Positions 1 to 13,600 of a stretch of 64,000 nt of DNA are shown one piece after another. The notes under the pieces are model-generated. The model was not told the origin of the DNA. It ran no database searches and saw only the letters and a program-made list of their open reading frames with translations. Source of the stretch: Zygnema cylindricum (lineage: Eukaryota; Streptophyta; Zygnematophyceae; Zygnematales; Zygnemataceae). The DNA is taken from contig JBBHKE010002104.1 of NCBI GenBank assembly GCA_037447655.1, positions 62,001 through 126,000 on the forward strand, in the 5' to 3' direction. Each line of letters begins with the position of its first letter. Position 1 is the first letter of the stretch. A program made the translations under genes and the position numbers.

Positions 1-1955
1 TCCCTGAGAAAATCCTCAAACTGGTTAGAAGTATACGCTACACCATTGTCACTCTTTACTCTCTTGATTGGAGTTTCATGGATTTTTTGCTCCATGCTTT
101 ATATTGTCTAAAGCAATTCTGAGCTTCTGACTTCTTTTTCAAAAAATACACCTTGGAATACCGAGACCAATCATCCGTGATAGTCATCATAAATCTCTTC
201 CCCCCCGGTGAGGGCACTTTGGCCGGTCCCCAAATATTTGTGTATACTAGATCTAGCATTTTTTCTCCCCTATAGGTGGCCGTTTTGGGAAAGGGCAATC
301 TGTGTTCTTTACCTTGAGCACATCCACTACAATCACTTAGATTCTCACTCTCAGTGAATTGAATTCCTTCCCACCACTCCCATCTTTTTCATCTGTCTTA
401 GCTTATCTAGATTCACATGCCTAAGCCTCTTATGCCACATCATTATATCATGAACACCAACATAATAAAGTTTCTTTGTTTCATTGCTTAAAATCAGCCT
501 AAACATCCCTTGGCTACCTTTTTCAGCAGTGAAATAAACTTCCTCCTCAAATCTAGCAGTAAAGACTCTTTTCCTAGTGCTGGTATCAAAACCTCTATCA
601 TCTAATACAAACGTAGAGATGAGGTTTTTGTTCAGCTCAGGAATAAACAATACATTTGAGAATGTAACTATGGAGGTCTTTCCTTCTACCAACACTTTTA
701 AATCTACCGATCCTACAAGTGTAGTACTGACTATCCTCCCATCCCCTTACTCTTTTTCTATAGTGGGAATCTTTCTTATCTTAGTGAACACGTGTTTATC
801 CTTACACATGTGCATGGAGGCACCTGAATCTACAATCCAACCTGCTTCACCTTTTAATCCACCGAAATCACATTTCTGGTTTCGTGGAATTTCTACCTCG
901 TTTGTCGCTTCCAACTCCTCATCCAATAGGAGCTCATCGTCCTTGTCTTCGGATTCCGCCTCATGTACCTGTGTCACAAGGGCCTTTTTCATTCCTCTCG
1001 GGGTTCCAGTGGTCTGCCCCTCCTTCAATGGAAGCTCGGTTAGCTCAGTGCACTCCGCCATATAGTGCACTGGTTTCTTACATAAATGACATAAACCCTT
1101 GGGAGCCCTTGGTCCGCCCCTCCATAATTTCTGATCGGTCTCCAAGAATCCTTATTCCTCCAGTCGGTCCTAGTTTCCAAGGCTTGCCCACTCATTCCTC
1201 CCCTTCGGATCTCAATTGTATTCTCCCGAACGAGAATCATTCCTACCACTGAGTTCCATATCCACCTTGAATCCGGCAAGTCCTGCACACGGTTGACTAT
1301 GTTCTCGAACTCATCGAGTAGCTTCATCAGTAGACAGTTAACCTTTTATTTTTCACTAAAATCTTTTCCAACACTCTCTAGCTCCATGAAATGTGTAGCA
1401 AGCTTATTGCAAAAATCCAACATCTTCCCCCCTTTGTATACATACTCCTTAACTTTTGATCAGCCAACTGTTGTTGCTGAATCGTACCACTTCGGTACAT
1501 CACTATAAGAGCCATCCAAAGATCGGCTGCCCTTTCTACCTCCAAATGAGGACATGCAAGTCCTTGAGTAAGATGGCGGAGGATAAAGTGCTTTGCCGCC
1601 ATATTGTTGAAGTCCCAGGTATCAGTATCATTCTCCTCGTTCTTCGGAATAGGTGACATGAATACCGAACCAGTTGCTATTGGTGTGGTCATCTCTTCCT
1701 CCTTTCTTTTGTCCACCACCTCTCCTCTTTTTGTCTCCTCCGTTGAAGATGGATGTGCATCTCTAGTGAATCTGCCTTGTAAACCTTGGAGGTATCCCAA
1801 GACTGGATGGGCGCCTCACCCGTCCATTACTATTCCTCAAAACTGTTTCTCACATAGAGCTCCTGCCACCGTACTTTCCCAGTATATGAAGCCTGCTCCA
1901 TTGAATATGGGCACCGTAGATGGCGGGCCTATAACTTGGAACTTTGAGGCCTCAT
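1..1955 (-). pseudogene. copia gag-pol, broken, 5' half
   Basis: Order on the minus strand: Gag N-terminus (about 1950-1380), Gag middle (1327-1150), CCHC knuckle (about 1100-1045; reads CHLCKKPVHYMAEC, with the Gly before His changed to Val), protease with DSGAS (about 830), GAG-pre-integrase with HKRLRHVN (about 430) and the first integrase block (298-56). These lie in at least four separate open stretches, so several frameshifts or stops have accumulated. The family start codon is out of frame in this copy: one G is missing after the ATG at 1953-1955, and the gag frame instead runs open upstream into the LTR. It cannot encode a full polyprotein. Confidence 0.85.
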
Positions 1956-2984
1956 ATGACCTCAGAGTAAGCAGCTCACACGAAGCCTCTTGGATAACCT
2001 TAACCCCTTTGTATTTTAGCATGAATAACCGCCACCGTGGCAAACAAAAACTCTCACCACTTTCACCCATGTGAATGCAAGAATCCCTTGAGTCTATAGC
2101 AAAAAGAATCTCTGAATTTGCTCCCCTGAGCAGTAAGTTATAGAGGGTCAAAGTTTGACCTTTTGTATAGAAGCTCTCTGGGAGAGAGGGTCATATCTAC
2201 CAATTTTTCTAAGTCTTATCTCTCTCTAAAACTCTATCTTCTAACGTACAGCACCAATCATATTGCTATACCGTACAGAAAGGTATAGCTAACGGTGTAC
2301 TTTATGTACGAACATTGTACGACATGACAAAAATGTCGACACGTGTATTTTTTGGATTCGTTTCCGTAATTCCTGGAGATGACGAAATCCAATGTCGTGG
2401 TGCCACGTGTCATCTGATGTGGCGGCGGCCATAAACCGCCAAAATCTTCTTCCGCCATCTCGGCATGCTTTCCTACTGTCCGATTCAATGCTGATTTCAA
2501 TTGTAGCTGTCATAAACAGTTGCGATGTATTTGTTTCGCTATCGAAACAAATGCGCGGTACTTATTTATTTTTCGTACTCGTAATCCGTACTTTTATAAC
2601 TGACTCTATGTATCCCGTATATAGTTGTTGTTAAATGAATTAGCCTACATGTTAATGTTTAGATACGTAATTCACTCTATATCATTTACCACTAATCATA
2701 GACTAAATGGATGAGGTTACCGGCTAACGGTGGCATTTCCCATCCGTAGGTACTAGGATCATATCCTCTAGGCGACAACTTCCTTTTAGTTAATTAACTA
2801 CTTTACTACCCCGTAAATCTCTGGATAGGATAGGCAGCCATGACACTATCTTCCTCTTCAACTTCTCAGTGACTGCAACAAGTGTGAGAGTTGGAGAGAG
2901 AAGTTATAGTCAGACTGCCTCGACTTTTTTTTCTGCACTTTATTTTAGACCTAGAAAACACTAAAAGAACCATCAATTTTCACA
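1937..2984 (-). repeat. 5' LTR, family B (diverged copy)
   Basis: 1,048 bp. Its plus-strand form begins TGGAACTTTGAGG and ends TTTTCACA, where other copies have TTCTACA. It is the most diverged B LTR here together with 52929-53988. Antisense tRNA-like unit: B box GGATCATATCC at 2756-2766, then TTTT about 20 nt on. PBS next to it is degenerate (TGGGCCTATAACT form). The family U3 open frame is still open at 2258-2500 despite divergence. Confidence 0.9.
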
Positions 2985-3187
2985 ACTGATACACGCTGAC
3001 GGTACAAAACAACAAGGAGGCTTGGGCGAGGACTCCGTAGACCCCTAGATTCAAAAGCTCTCTTAGCACAGTTGCAAAAAAAATCATCGAAAGACTAGTC
3101 CAAGGAACCAAAAATCTCTGTTGCAAATAGGACAAACTGGTCCGTCGTGTCTTTGTGAGCGTAATCCCTTACCTTAGAAGCTGTTGC
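2985..3187 (-). pseudogene. Non-LTR retrotransposon C-terminal fragment, left half of copy 1
   Basis: About 200 bp matching 18857-19055 closely. Read on the minus strand it continues the fragment at 15218-15632: residues resembling ERDYAH, then FATEIFGSLD and NCAKRAFES, ending near YRQRVSV. In reverse transcriptases that carry a C-terminal restriction-like endonuclease, this kind of stretch follows the endonuclease core. It was separated from its other half by the copia insertion at 3188-15217, whose target duplication GTTGC is at 3183-3187 and 15218-15222. Confidence 0.7.
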
Positions 3188-4234
3188 TGAAACTCTGAGA
3201 CCTCCATAAGTCCTCAGAGTGGACAGCTTCCAAGAAGCCTCTAGGATAATCCTGACCCCTTTGTGTTTAAGCAAAAATAACTGCCACCCTGGCAGACAAA
3301 AACTCTGACCACCTTCACCCCTGTAAAGAGAAGACTCCCCTGAGTCGATAGCAAAAAGAATCTTTGAATTTGCTCCCCTGAGCAGTAAGTTATGGAGGGT
3401 CAAAGTTGACCTTTTGTACAGAAGCTCTCTGGGAGAGAAGGTCCTATCTCCTAATTTTTCTAAGTCCTATCTCTCTCATAGACTCTATCTATTGATGTAC
3501 GGAACCAATCAGAATTGAGTTCCGTACGCAAAAGTACAACTGCCGGTGTACTTTAGGTACGGACATTGTACGACAAGCCTAAATGTCGACACATGTCATA
3601 TCCGGATTTGATGCCATAATCTCTGGGGATTCCACGATCCAACGAAATTTCGCCACGCGTCATCCCATGTGGCGATGGCCACAAACCGCCAAAAACTTCC
3701 TCCGCAATCTCGGCGCTAATTGCGGCCGTCCGATGAGAATCTAATTTAATTGTAGCCGTAATAAATACATGTGCGGTATTTGTTTTATTTACGAAACAAA
3801 TGCGCGGTATTGATTTATAGTCCGTACCGTAATCCGTAATTTATATATTACCGGATCTATGTATCTCGTAATCTATTATAGTTAAATGAATAATCGTACC
3901 TATACATATTTAAATAACTATCAAACTATATACTACGTATCATGACTCCTAGACTTAACGGCTAAGGCTACCGGCTGTTTCCTGTCTGCCGGCCGGTTGG
4001 TACAAGGATCAATTCCTGCCGCCGGCACATACCTTTTAAATAAATAAACCCGAACTAATATAAATTTCCCGTAAACCTCAGGATAGCCTAGGTAGCCATG
4101 GCTCTAGCTTCCTCTCCAATTTCTCAGTGACTGCGACAAGTTTGAGAGTTGGAGAGAGAAGTTAGAGGTAGACTGCCTCGGCTTCTTTCTTTCTATTCAG
4201 ACCTAGAAAATACTTAAAACCATTAATTTCTACA
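3188..4234 (-). repeat. 3' LTR of outer B element
   Basis: 1,047 bp, plus-strand form TGAAACTCTGAG...TTTCTACA. The adjoining CTCCCCTTATTTTC (from 4235) is the polypurine tract seen from the other strand. Antisense tRNA-like unit about 3950-4037: B box GGATCAATTCC 4006-4016, TTTT at 4034-4037. Confidence 0.95.
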
Positions 4235-4247
4235 CTCCCCTTATTTT

Positions 4248-7200
4248 CTAGTCAATCTTTAATTTCAGACCACACTTCTCCCTGCAGAAAATTAGCTTAG
4301 GGGAAGGCACAGGTTTGGTCATCATATCTGCTACCATCTCACTATCTGGTCGGTACTCTAAACTGATTATTTTATTTTCTACTTTCTCTCTAACAAAGCT
4401 GAGTCTAATGTCCATGTGTTTAGCTTTAAAATGATGTTTAGGATTGGCAAAAATAGCGATTGCTGCTTCATTATCACAAAATATTTTCTGCACACCACTC
4501 TTAAGATAACCAAGTTCACCAAGTAAAGACTTGACCCACATTTATTCTTTTACAGCAGAGCAAGAGGCCATATACTCAGCCTCCATGGTGGACTGAACAA
4601 AGACCTTTTGCTGTTTGCTACTCCAACAGCAAGCCCCATCACTCACATATAATACATATACAGAAGTGCATCTCCTCATCGGAGCATCACCATAACTAGC
4701 ATCACTCCAAGTAGTGATGTCAGTATTCTCCCCACCCAAATGCAACCATAGATCCCTAGTTCCTATCAAGTATCTAAGAACTCTCTTAGCTGCCTCCCAA
4801 TCCTTCTTAGTGGGAGCATTTAGACTTCTACTCAGCACTCCTACAGCTGCAGCTAAATCCGGCCGGGTACAATTCATAAAATAGATTAAACTTCCCACTA
4901 CATACCTGTAAGGAATAGTTTGCATGAACTTCTGTTCTTCAGGAGATAATTCCTCGTCTAAGAATATGACTCCTCCTTCCTCACTCCCCTCACTTCCCTT
5001 CTTCAACTCCATTGGAGTTGTACAACTATTAGCTTTATCCATTTGAAATTTTTCAAGCATGTTCCCTATTGCTTCCTTTTGAGTCAATCTTATAATTTTT
5101 CTTTTTCGGTCTCTCTCTACTTGAATTCCCAAAATATATTTTGCTTCCCCCATATCCTTCATTTCAAATCTCCCCTTAAGATCGGTTTTTAGTTTATTAA
5201 TTTTTTTCATTGATTTACTTAAAACAAGCAAATCATCAACATAAATTGCAATAAATATAAAACCTTCCTCATCTCCGAAAACATAGATTGAGTGATCTGA
5301 GCTGATCCGAATATATCCTAGACCGATAAGAAACTCATCAAGCTTCTTATTCCACTGTCGAGACGCGTGTTTCAAACCATAAAGAGATTTAATCAGCCGG
5401 CATACCTTACTCTCCTCTCCTTCTTCCACAAACCCTTTGGGTTATCGCATGAAGATCTCCTCTTCCAATTCTCCATTCAAAAAGGCTATTTTGATGTCCA
5501 TCTGGTGCACTTCCATGTCTTCTGCTGCTGCCAGGCTGAGAAGTATGCGGACGGAGGGAAATCTGACCACTGGGGCAAAGGTTTCCTCGTAGTCAATTCC
5601 CTCATTTTGTGTAAATCCCTTTGCCACTAGTCGGGCCTTGTAGCGCTTGATTGTGTTATCTGGGTTCAGTTTTAATTTGAAAACCCACTTACAACCGATT
5701 GGTTTTCGGTTAGGTGGACAATCCACCAGCTCCCAAGTATCGGCTGCCATAATTGAGGCCATCTCTTCATTGATGGCTATCTTCCACCGATTTCTTTCTG
5801 GACAAGTCATCGCCTCTCCATAAGTTTGAGGTTCATCTTGATGAGATAGTTTAGTTACCTTGTTATTAACCTGTTTTTCTTGCAGTCTTTTACTACTTCT
5901 CCTTCCCCCTTCAAAATCTGAGGAGGGAATAGATGGTTCTCGTGGATTCTTTCGAACAAACTCGGTTTCTCCCCTATCCCTTGATTCCGAATCAATTTCC
6001 ACCACATCTTCCGCTTCGGGTAGAGTTGTCACAAGAGTTTCCACAGCCGAGTCCTTTTCGGTCTGATTTGTTCTTGCAAGAGTGTCATCTTCTCTAAAAC
6101 CTGGATAGTTAGGAAGCTCAAAGTCATCGGAATTTTCTGACTCAAATCTGATTTTTACTGACTTAGTATATTTGAAGGGATCCACAGACTTTCCTTCATC
6201 CATAACTACTAGATGCTTTACTAAGATTATATCTTCCCTTTTTAGATCATAAACTCTATATCCTTTAACATCTCATCATATCCTAATAAGTATCCCGGTT
6301 TTTTTTTAGGATCTAGCTTCCAATTAGATCGATCTGTATCTAGACCGAATACTTCACTGCTGAAAACCTTTAAGTGAGATATGTCGGGTTTCCGGCCTGT
6401 CCATCTCTCATAAGGTGTTTGATCTTTTATAGCTGAAGTAAGAACTCTTTTTTTGAGATAATTAGCACAGTTCATTACTTCTGCCCAAAATCTTTTTCCT
6501 ATCTTTTTATCTCACAACATACTTCTAGCACTATCACTTAGTATTCTATTTAACCTTTCAGCTACCCTATTTTTTTCCGGATTTTCTAGAACTGTCTTTT
6601 GGTGTTGGACCCCATCTTCCCTCAGAAAATCCTCAAAGTGGTTAGAAGTATACTCTCCACCTTTGTCACTCCTTACTCTCTTGATTGGAGTTTCATGGAG
6701 TTTTTCGCTCCATGCTTTATATTGTCTAAAACAATCCTCAACTTCTGACTTATTTTTCGAAAAAATACACCCAGGAATACCGAGACCAATCATCAGTTAT
6801 AGTCATCATAAATCTTTTCCCCCCAGGTGAGGGCACTCTAGCCGGTCCCAAAATATCTGTGTGTACTAGATCTAGAAGTTTTTCTCCCTTATAGGTGGAT
6901 GTTTTAGGAAAGGGTAATATGTGTGCTTTACCTTGAGCACACCCACTACAATCACTTATATCATCACTTTCACTAAACTGAATCCCTTCCACCACTCCCA
7001 TCTTTTTCATCTCTCTTAACTTATCTAGATTCACATGCCCAAACCTCTTATGCCACATCATAATATCATGAACACCGGCATAATAAAGTTTCTTCGTTTC
7101 ATTACTTAAGATCAGCCTAAACATTCCATGGCTACCTTTCTCTGCAATAAAATAGACATCCTCCTCAAAACTAGTAGTAAAGACTCCTTCCCTAGTGCTA

Positions 7201-8608
7201 GTGAAAAAACCCTTATCATCCAATACAGATGTAGAGATAAGGTTTTTGTTCAGTTCCAGGATAAACAATACATCGAAGAATGTTAATATGGATATCTTTC
7301 CTTCTACTAACACTTTCACATCTACCGATCCTACAAGAGTAGTGGTGACTATCCTCCCATCCCCGTACTCTATCTCTACGTTGGGAATATTTCTTATCTT
7401 TTGTGAACAAGTGCATATCCTTGCACATGTGCATTGAGGCACCTGAATCTTTTATCCAGCCTGCTTCACCTTTCAATCCACCGTAAGCACATTTCTGCCT
7501 TCGTGGAATTTCAACCTCAGTTTTCGCCTCCAACTCCTCATCCAAAAGGAGCTCATCGTCCTCGTCCTCGGATTCCGCCTCAAGTACCTGTGTGACAAGG
7601 GCCTTTTTTCTTTCCTCTCGGGGTACCACCGGTCTGCCCCTCTTTTAACCGAAGCTCTGTTAGCTTAGTGCACTCTGCCATATAGTGCCCCGGTTTCTTA
7701 CAAAAATGACATAAACCTTTGGGAGCCCTTGGTTCGAACTTGTCAACCTGTTTTTTCTGCTCCCTACCACCATAGTTTCCGACTGGTTTCCGCGAATCCT
7801 TGTTCCTCCAATCCGTCGCAGTTACCAATGCTTGGCCACTCTTTCCTCCCCTTCGGATCTCAATCGTATTCTCCCGAACAAGAATCATCCCTACCACTGA
7901 GTTCCATATCCACCTTGAGTCCGGCAAGTCCTGCACACGGTTGACTATGTTCTCGAACATATCAGGTAACTTCATTAGTAAACAGTTAACCTATTCTTTT
8001 TCACTAATATCTTTTCCCGCACTCTCTAGCTCCATGAAGAGTGTAGCAAGCTCATTGCAAAAATCCAACATATTTCCCCCTTTGTATACATACTCGTTAA
8101 CTTTATGATCAGCCAACTGTTGTTGCTGAATCGTACCACTTCGGTACATCTCTATGAGAGCCATCCAAAGATCGGATGCCCTCTCTTCCTACAAATGACG
8201 ACATGCAAGTCCTTGAGTGAGATGGCGTAGGATCAAGTGCTTTGCCGCCATATTGTTGAAGTCCCAGGTTTCAGTATCATTCTCCTCGTTCCTCGGAATA
8301 GGTGACATGAATGCTAAACCAGTTGCTATTGGTGTGGTCGCCTCCTTCTCCTTTCCTTTGTCCACCACCTCTCCTTCCTTTGTTTCCTCCGTTGAAGGTG
8401 AATCCTCTTTCCTAGTGAATCTGCTTCCTTTAAACCCTGGAGGAATTCCAAGACTTGATGGACGCCCCAATCGTCCACTCACTATCCCCTAAAACCTTTT
8501 TTCGCATAGAGCTCCTATCATCATACTTTCCCTGTATATGAAGCCAGTTCCATTAAAGATTGGTACCCTAGAGGGTGGGCCCATAACCTGAAACTCTGAG
8601 ACCTCCAT
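4248..8608 (-). pseudogene. copia gag-pol, broken (outer B element)
   Basis: All domains can be followed on the minus strand: Gag (8608-7700), CCHC knuckle CHFCKKPGHYMAEC (about 7690), protease with KDSGAS in place of VDSGAS (about 7450), GAG-pre-integrase (about 7050), integrase (about 6880-6290), the acidic linker, reverse transcriptase with YVDD (about 5230) and RNase H with SDASYGD (about 4690). The frame breaks in at least eight places, among them near 4542, 5436, 6203-6242, 6475-6512, 6770, 7440, 7600 and 8000-8190. The start codon (8606-8608) is 20 nt inside the 5' LTR, and the PBS complement TGGGCCCATAACC is at 8576-8588. Dead copy. Confidence 0.9.
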
Positions 8609-9550
8609 AAGTCCTCAGAGTGGACATCTTCCAAGAAGCCTCTAGGATAATCCTGACCCCTTTGTGTTTAAGCAAAAATAATTGCCACCCTGGCAGACAA
8701 AAACTCTGACCACCTTCACCCCTGTGAAGACAAGACTCCCCTGAGTCGATAGCAAAAAGAATCTCTGAATTTGCTCCCCTGAGCAGTAAGTTATGGAGGG
8801 TCAAAGTTGACCTTTTGTACAGCAGCTCTTTAGGAGAGAGGGTCCTATCTCCTAATTTTTCTAAGTCCTATCTCACTCACAGACTCTATCTTCTGATGTT
8901 CGGAACCAATCTGAATTGAGTTCTGTACGCAAAAGTACAGCTGCCGGTGTACTTTAGGTACGGACATTGTACGACAAGGCCTAAATGTCGACACATGTCA
9001 TATCCGGATTCGATGCCATAATCTCCGGGGATTCCACGATCCAACAATATTTTGCCACGCGTCATCCGATGTGGCGATGGCCACAAACCGCCGAAAACTT
9101 CCTCCATGATCTCGACGCTAATTGCGGCTGTCTGATAAGAATCTAATTTAATCGTAGCCGTAATAAATACATGTGCGGCATTTGTTTCATTTACGAAACA
9201 AATGCGCGGTATTGATTTATAGTCCGTACCATAATCCGTACTTTATATATTACCGGATCTATGTATCCCGTAATCTATTATAGTTAAATGAATAATTGTA
9301 TGTATACATATTTAAATAACTATCAAACTATATATTACGTATCATGACTCCTAGACTTAACGGCTAAGGCAACCGGCTATTTCTTGTCTGCCGGCCGGCA
9401 GGTACAAGGATCAATTCCTGCCGTCGGCACATACCTTTTAAATAATAAAACCCGAACTAATATAAATTTCCCGTAAACCTCAGGATAGCCTAGGTAGCCA
9501 TGGCTCTAGCTTCCTCTCCAATTTCTCAGTGACTGCGACAAGTTTGAGAG
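8589..9550 (-). repeat. 5' LTR of outer B element, first part (split)
   Basis: 962 bp. The LTR is cut at GAGAG (9546-9550) by the nested element; its last 86 bp resume at 15132. Rejoined length 1,048 bp matches the other B LTRs. Antisense tRNA-like B box GGATCAATTCC at 9408-9418. Confidence 0.95.
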
Positions 9551-10599
9551 TGAAACTCTGAGACCTCCATAAGACCTCAGAGTGGACAGCTTCCAAGAAG
9601 CCTCTAGGATAATCTTGACCCCTTTGTGTTTAAGCAAAAATAACTGCCACCATGGCAAACAAAAACTCTGACCAACTTCACCCTTGTGAAGACAAGCCTC
9701 CCTTGAGTCGATAGCAAAAAAAATCTCTGAATTTGCTCCCCTGAGCAGTAAGTTATGGAGGGTCAAAGTTGACCTTTTGTACAGAAGCTCTCTGGGAGAG
9801 GGGGTCCTATCTTCTAATTTTTCTAAGTCCTATCTCTCTCACAGACTCTATCTACTGATGTACGGAACCAATCAGAATTGAGTTCCGTACGCAAAAGTAC
9901 AGCTGCCGTTGTACTTTATGTACGGACATTGTACGACATGGCCAAAATGTCGACACATGTCAAATCCGGATTCGGTGCCATAATCTCCGGAGATTCCACA
10001 ATCCAACGGAATTTCGCCACGCGTCATCCGATGTGGCGATGGCCACAAACCGCCGAAATCTTCCTCCGCGATCTCGGCGCTAATCCCGGCCGTCCGATTA
10101 AATTCGGCTTTAATCGTAGCCGTAATAAATACATGCGCGGTATTTGTTTCATTTACGAAACAAATGCGCGGTACTGATTTGTGTCCGTACCGCAAGGTGT
10201 ACATTATATATTACTGGATCTATGTATCCCGTAATTCATTGCAGTTAAATGGTTTTTCGCGCGTATACATATTTAAATAACTATCAAACTATATTCTACG
10301 TAACACTACCGCTAGACTTAACGGCTAAGGCTACCGGCTATTTCCTGTCTGCCGGCCGGTAGGTACAAGGATCAAATCCTGCCGTCGGCACATAACTTTT
10401 ACTTTAATAAATAAACCCCAATATAAATTTCCTGTAAACCTCAGGATAGCCAAGGTAGCCATGGCTCTAGCTTCCTCTCCAATTTCTCAGTGACTGCGAC
10501 AAGTTTGAGAGTTCGAGAGAGAAGTTAGAGATAGACTGCCTCGACTTCTATATTTCTTTTCAGACCTAGAAAATACTAATAAAACCATTAGTTTCTACA
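9551..10599 (-). repeat. 3' LTR of nested B element
   Basis: 1,049 bp. Contains the 110-codon sense open frame in U3 (9872-10204) and the tRNA-like unit at 10313-10400 on the opposite strand. Confidence 0.95.
10313..10400 (+). other. tRNA-like Pol III-type unit inside LTR (family B example)
   Basis: A-box-like TAGACTTAACGG 10313-10324, B box GGATCAAATCC 10369-10379 (10 of 11 with the eukaryotic B-box consensus GGTTCRANTCC), T4 at 10397-10400. Box spacing is 44 nt. It runs antisense to the host element. It is not a functional tRNA gene by eye: the cloverleaf is imperfect. Confidence 0.6.
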
Positions 10600-10612
10600 C
10601 TCCCCTTATTTT

Positions 10613-13600
10613 CTAGTCAATCTTTAATTTCAGACCACACTTCTCCCTGCAAAAAATTAGCTTAGGGGAAGGCACAGGTTTGGTCATCATATCTGCTACC
10701 ATCTCACTATCGGGTCTGTACTCTAAACTGATTATTTTGTTTTCTACTTTCTCTCTAACAAAGCTGAGTCTGATGTCCATGTGTTTGGTTTTAAAATGGT
10801 GTTTAGGATTGGCAGAAATAGCGATTGCTGCCTGATTATCACAAAATATTTTCTGCACACCACTCTTAAGGTGACCAAGCTCACCAAGCAAAGACTTGAC
10901 CCACATCAATTCTTTTACAGCAGAGCAAGAGGCCATATACTCAGCCTCCATGGTGGACTGAGCAATAACCTTTTGCTGTTTGCTACTCCAACAGCAAGCC
11001 CCATCACCCACATATAATACATATCCAGAAGTACATCTCCTCATCGGAGCATCACCATAACTGGCATCACTCCAAGTAGTGATGTCAGTATTCTCCCCAC
11101 CCAAATGCAACCATAGATCTCTAGTTCCTACCAAGTATCTAAGGACTCTCTTAGCTGCCTCCCAATCCTTCTTAGTCGGAGCATTTAGACTTCTACTCAG
11201 CACTCCTACAGCTGCAGCTAAATCCGGCCGGGTACAATTCATAAAATAGATTAGACTTCCCACTACTTGCCTGTAAGGAATAGTCTGCATGAACTTCTGT
11301 TCATCAGGAGATAATTCCTCGTCTAAGACTATGACTCCTTCTTCCTCACTCCCCTCACTTCCCTTCTTCAATTCCATTAGAGTTGTACAACTATTAGCTT
11401 TATCCATTTGAAATTTTTCAAGCATGTTCCCTATTGCTTCCTTTTGAGTCAATCTTATAATTTTTCTTTTTCGGTCTCTCTCTACTTGAATTCCCAAAAT
11501 ATATTTTGCTTCCCCCATATCCTTCATTTCAAATCTCCCCTTAAGATCGGTTTTCAGTTTATTAATTTTTTCCTTTGATTTACTTAAAACAAGCAAATCA
11601 TCAACATAAATTGCAATAAATATAAAACCTTCCTCATCTTCGAAAACATAGATTGAGTGATCTAAGCTGATCCGATTATATCCTAGACCGGTAAGAAACT
11701 CATCAAGCTTCTTTTTCCACTGTCGAGGCGCCTGTTTCAAACCATAAAGAGATTTAATCAGCCGGCATACCTTACTCTCCTCTCCTTCTTCCACAAACCC
11801 TTCGGGTTGTCGCATGAAGATCTCCTCTTCCAATTCTCCATGCAAAAAGGCTATTTTGATGTCCATCTGGTGCACTTCCTTGTCTTCCGCCGCTGCTAAA
11901 CTGAGAAGTATGCGGACAGAGGGAAATCTGACCACCGGGGCAAAGGTTTCCTCGTAGTCAATTCCTTCCTTTTGTGTAAATCCCTTTGCCACTAATCTGG
12001 CTTGTAGCGCTCGATTATGTTATCTGGGTTCAGTTTTAGTTTGAAAACCCACTTACAACCGATTGGTTTTCGGTTAGGTGGACAGTCCACCAGCTCCCAA
12101 GTATCGGCTGCCATGATTGAAGCCATCTCCTCATTGATGGATGTCTTCCACCGATTTCTTTTTGGACAAGTCATCGCCTCTCCATAAGTTTGAGGTTCAT
12201 CTTGATGAGATAGTTTAATTACCTTGTTATTAACCTGTTTTTCTTGCAGTCTTTTGCTACTTCTCCTCCCCCCCTCAAAATCTGAGGAGGGAATAGATGG
12301 TTCTCGTGGATTCTTTCGAACAAACTCGGCTTCTCCCCTATCCCTTGATTCCGAATCAATTTCCACCACATCTTCCGCTTCGGGTAGAGTTGTCATTGGA
12401 GTTTCCACAGCCGAGTCCTTTTCGGTCTGATTTGTTCCTGCAAGAGTGTCATCTTCTCTAAAACCTGGATAGTTAGGAAGCTCAAAGTCATCGGAATTTT
12501 CTGACTCAAATCTGATTTTTACTGACTTAGTATATTTGAAGGGATCCACAGACTTTCCTTCATCCATAACTACTAGATGCTTTACTAAGATTATATCTTC
12601 CCTTTTTAGATCATAAACTCTATATCCTTTAACATCTTCATCATATCCTAATAAGTATCCCGGTTTCCCTTTAGGATCTAGCTTCCAATTGGACCGATCA
12701 GTATCTAGACTGAACACTTGACTGTCGAAAACCTTTAAATGAGATAAGTCTGGTTTCCGGCCTGTCCATCTCTCATAAGGTGTTTGATCTTTTATAGCTG
12801 AAGTAAGAACTCTATTTTTGAGGTAATTAGCACAGTTCATTGCTTCTGCCCAAAACCTTTTTCCTATCTTCTTATCCGACAACATACTTCTAGCACTATC
12901 ACTTAGTGTTTTATTTAACCTTTCAGCTACCCCATTCTGTTCCGGATTTTCTGGAACTGTCTTTTGGTGTTGAACCCCATCTTCCCTCAAAAAATCCTCA
13001 AACTGGTTAGAAGTATACTCTCCGCCATTGTCACTCCTTACTCTCTTGATTGGAGTTTCATGGAGTTTTTCGCTCCATGCTTTATATTGTCTAAAACAGT
13101 CCTCAGCCCCTGACTTGTTTTTCAAAAAATATACTCGGGAATACCGAGACCAATCATCAGTTATAGTCATCATAAATCTCTTCCCCCCCGGTGAGGGCAC
13201 TCTAGCCGGTCCCCAAATATCTGTGTGTACTAGATCTAGAAGTTTTTCTCCCTTGTAGGTGGCTGTTTTTGGAAAGGGTAATCTGTGTGCTTTACCTTGA
13301 GCACACCCACTACAATCACTTATATCATCACTCTCACTGAACTGAATCCCTTCCACCACTCCCATCTTTTTCATCTCTCTTAACTTATCTAGATTCACAT
13401 GCCCAAGCCTCTTATACCACATCATAATATCATGAACACCAGCATAATAAAGTTTCTTCGTTTCATTACTTAAGATCAGCCTAAACATCCCATGGCTACC
13501 TTTCTCAGCAATGAAATAGACATCCTCCACAAAACTAGCAGTAAAGACTCCCTCCCTAGTGCTAGTAAAAAAAACCCTTATCATCTAATACAGATGTAGA

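Larger units (their letters stand above)
1..2984 (-). mobile_element. Ty1/copia element, family B, 5' part only (cut by window edge)
   Basis: The 5' LTR and the gag, protease, GAG-pre-integrase and beginning of integrase of a minus-strand copia element are present; reverse transcriptase and the 3' LTR would lie to the left of the window. The next five bases after the LTR (2985-2989, ACTGA) would be one copy of the target duplication, which cannot be verified here. The unoccupied version of the insertion site is seen near 18857 in the paralogous copy of the flanking non-LTR fragment. Confidence 0.9.

Noticed and set aside
884-1252. Plus-strand open frames opposite copia gag-pol (also 577-1065, 23141-23620, 36668-36892 and others)
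   Set aside because: They mirror codon usage of the minus-strand polyprotein or LTR; no domain and no conservation of their own.
13560-13584. Programmed frameshift at an A8 run in the nested B element
   Set aside because: Related copies have seven A's and stay in frame (27474), so the extra A is a simple mutation.
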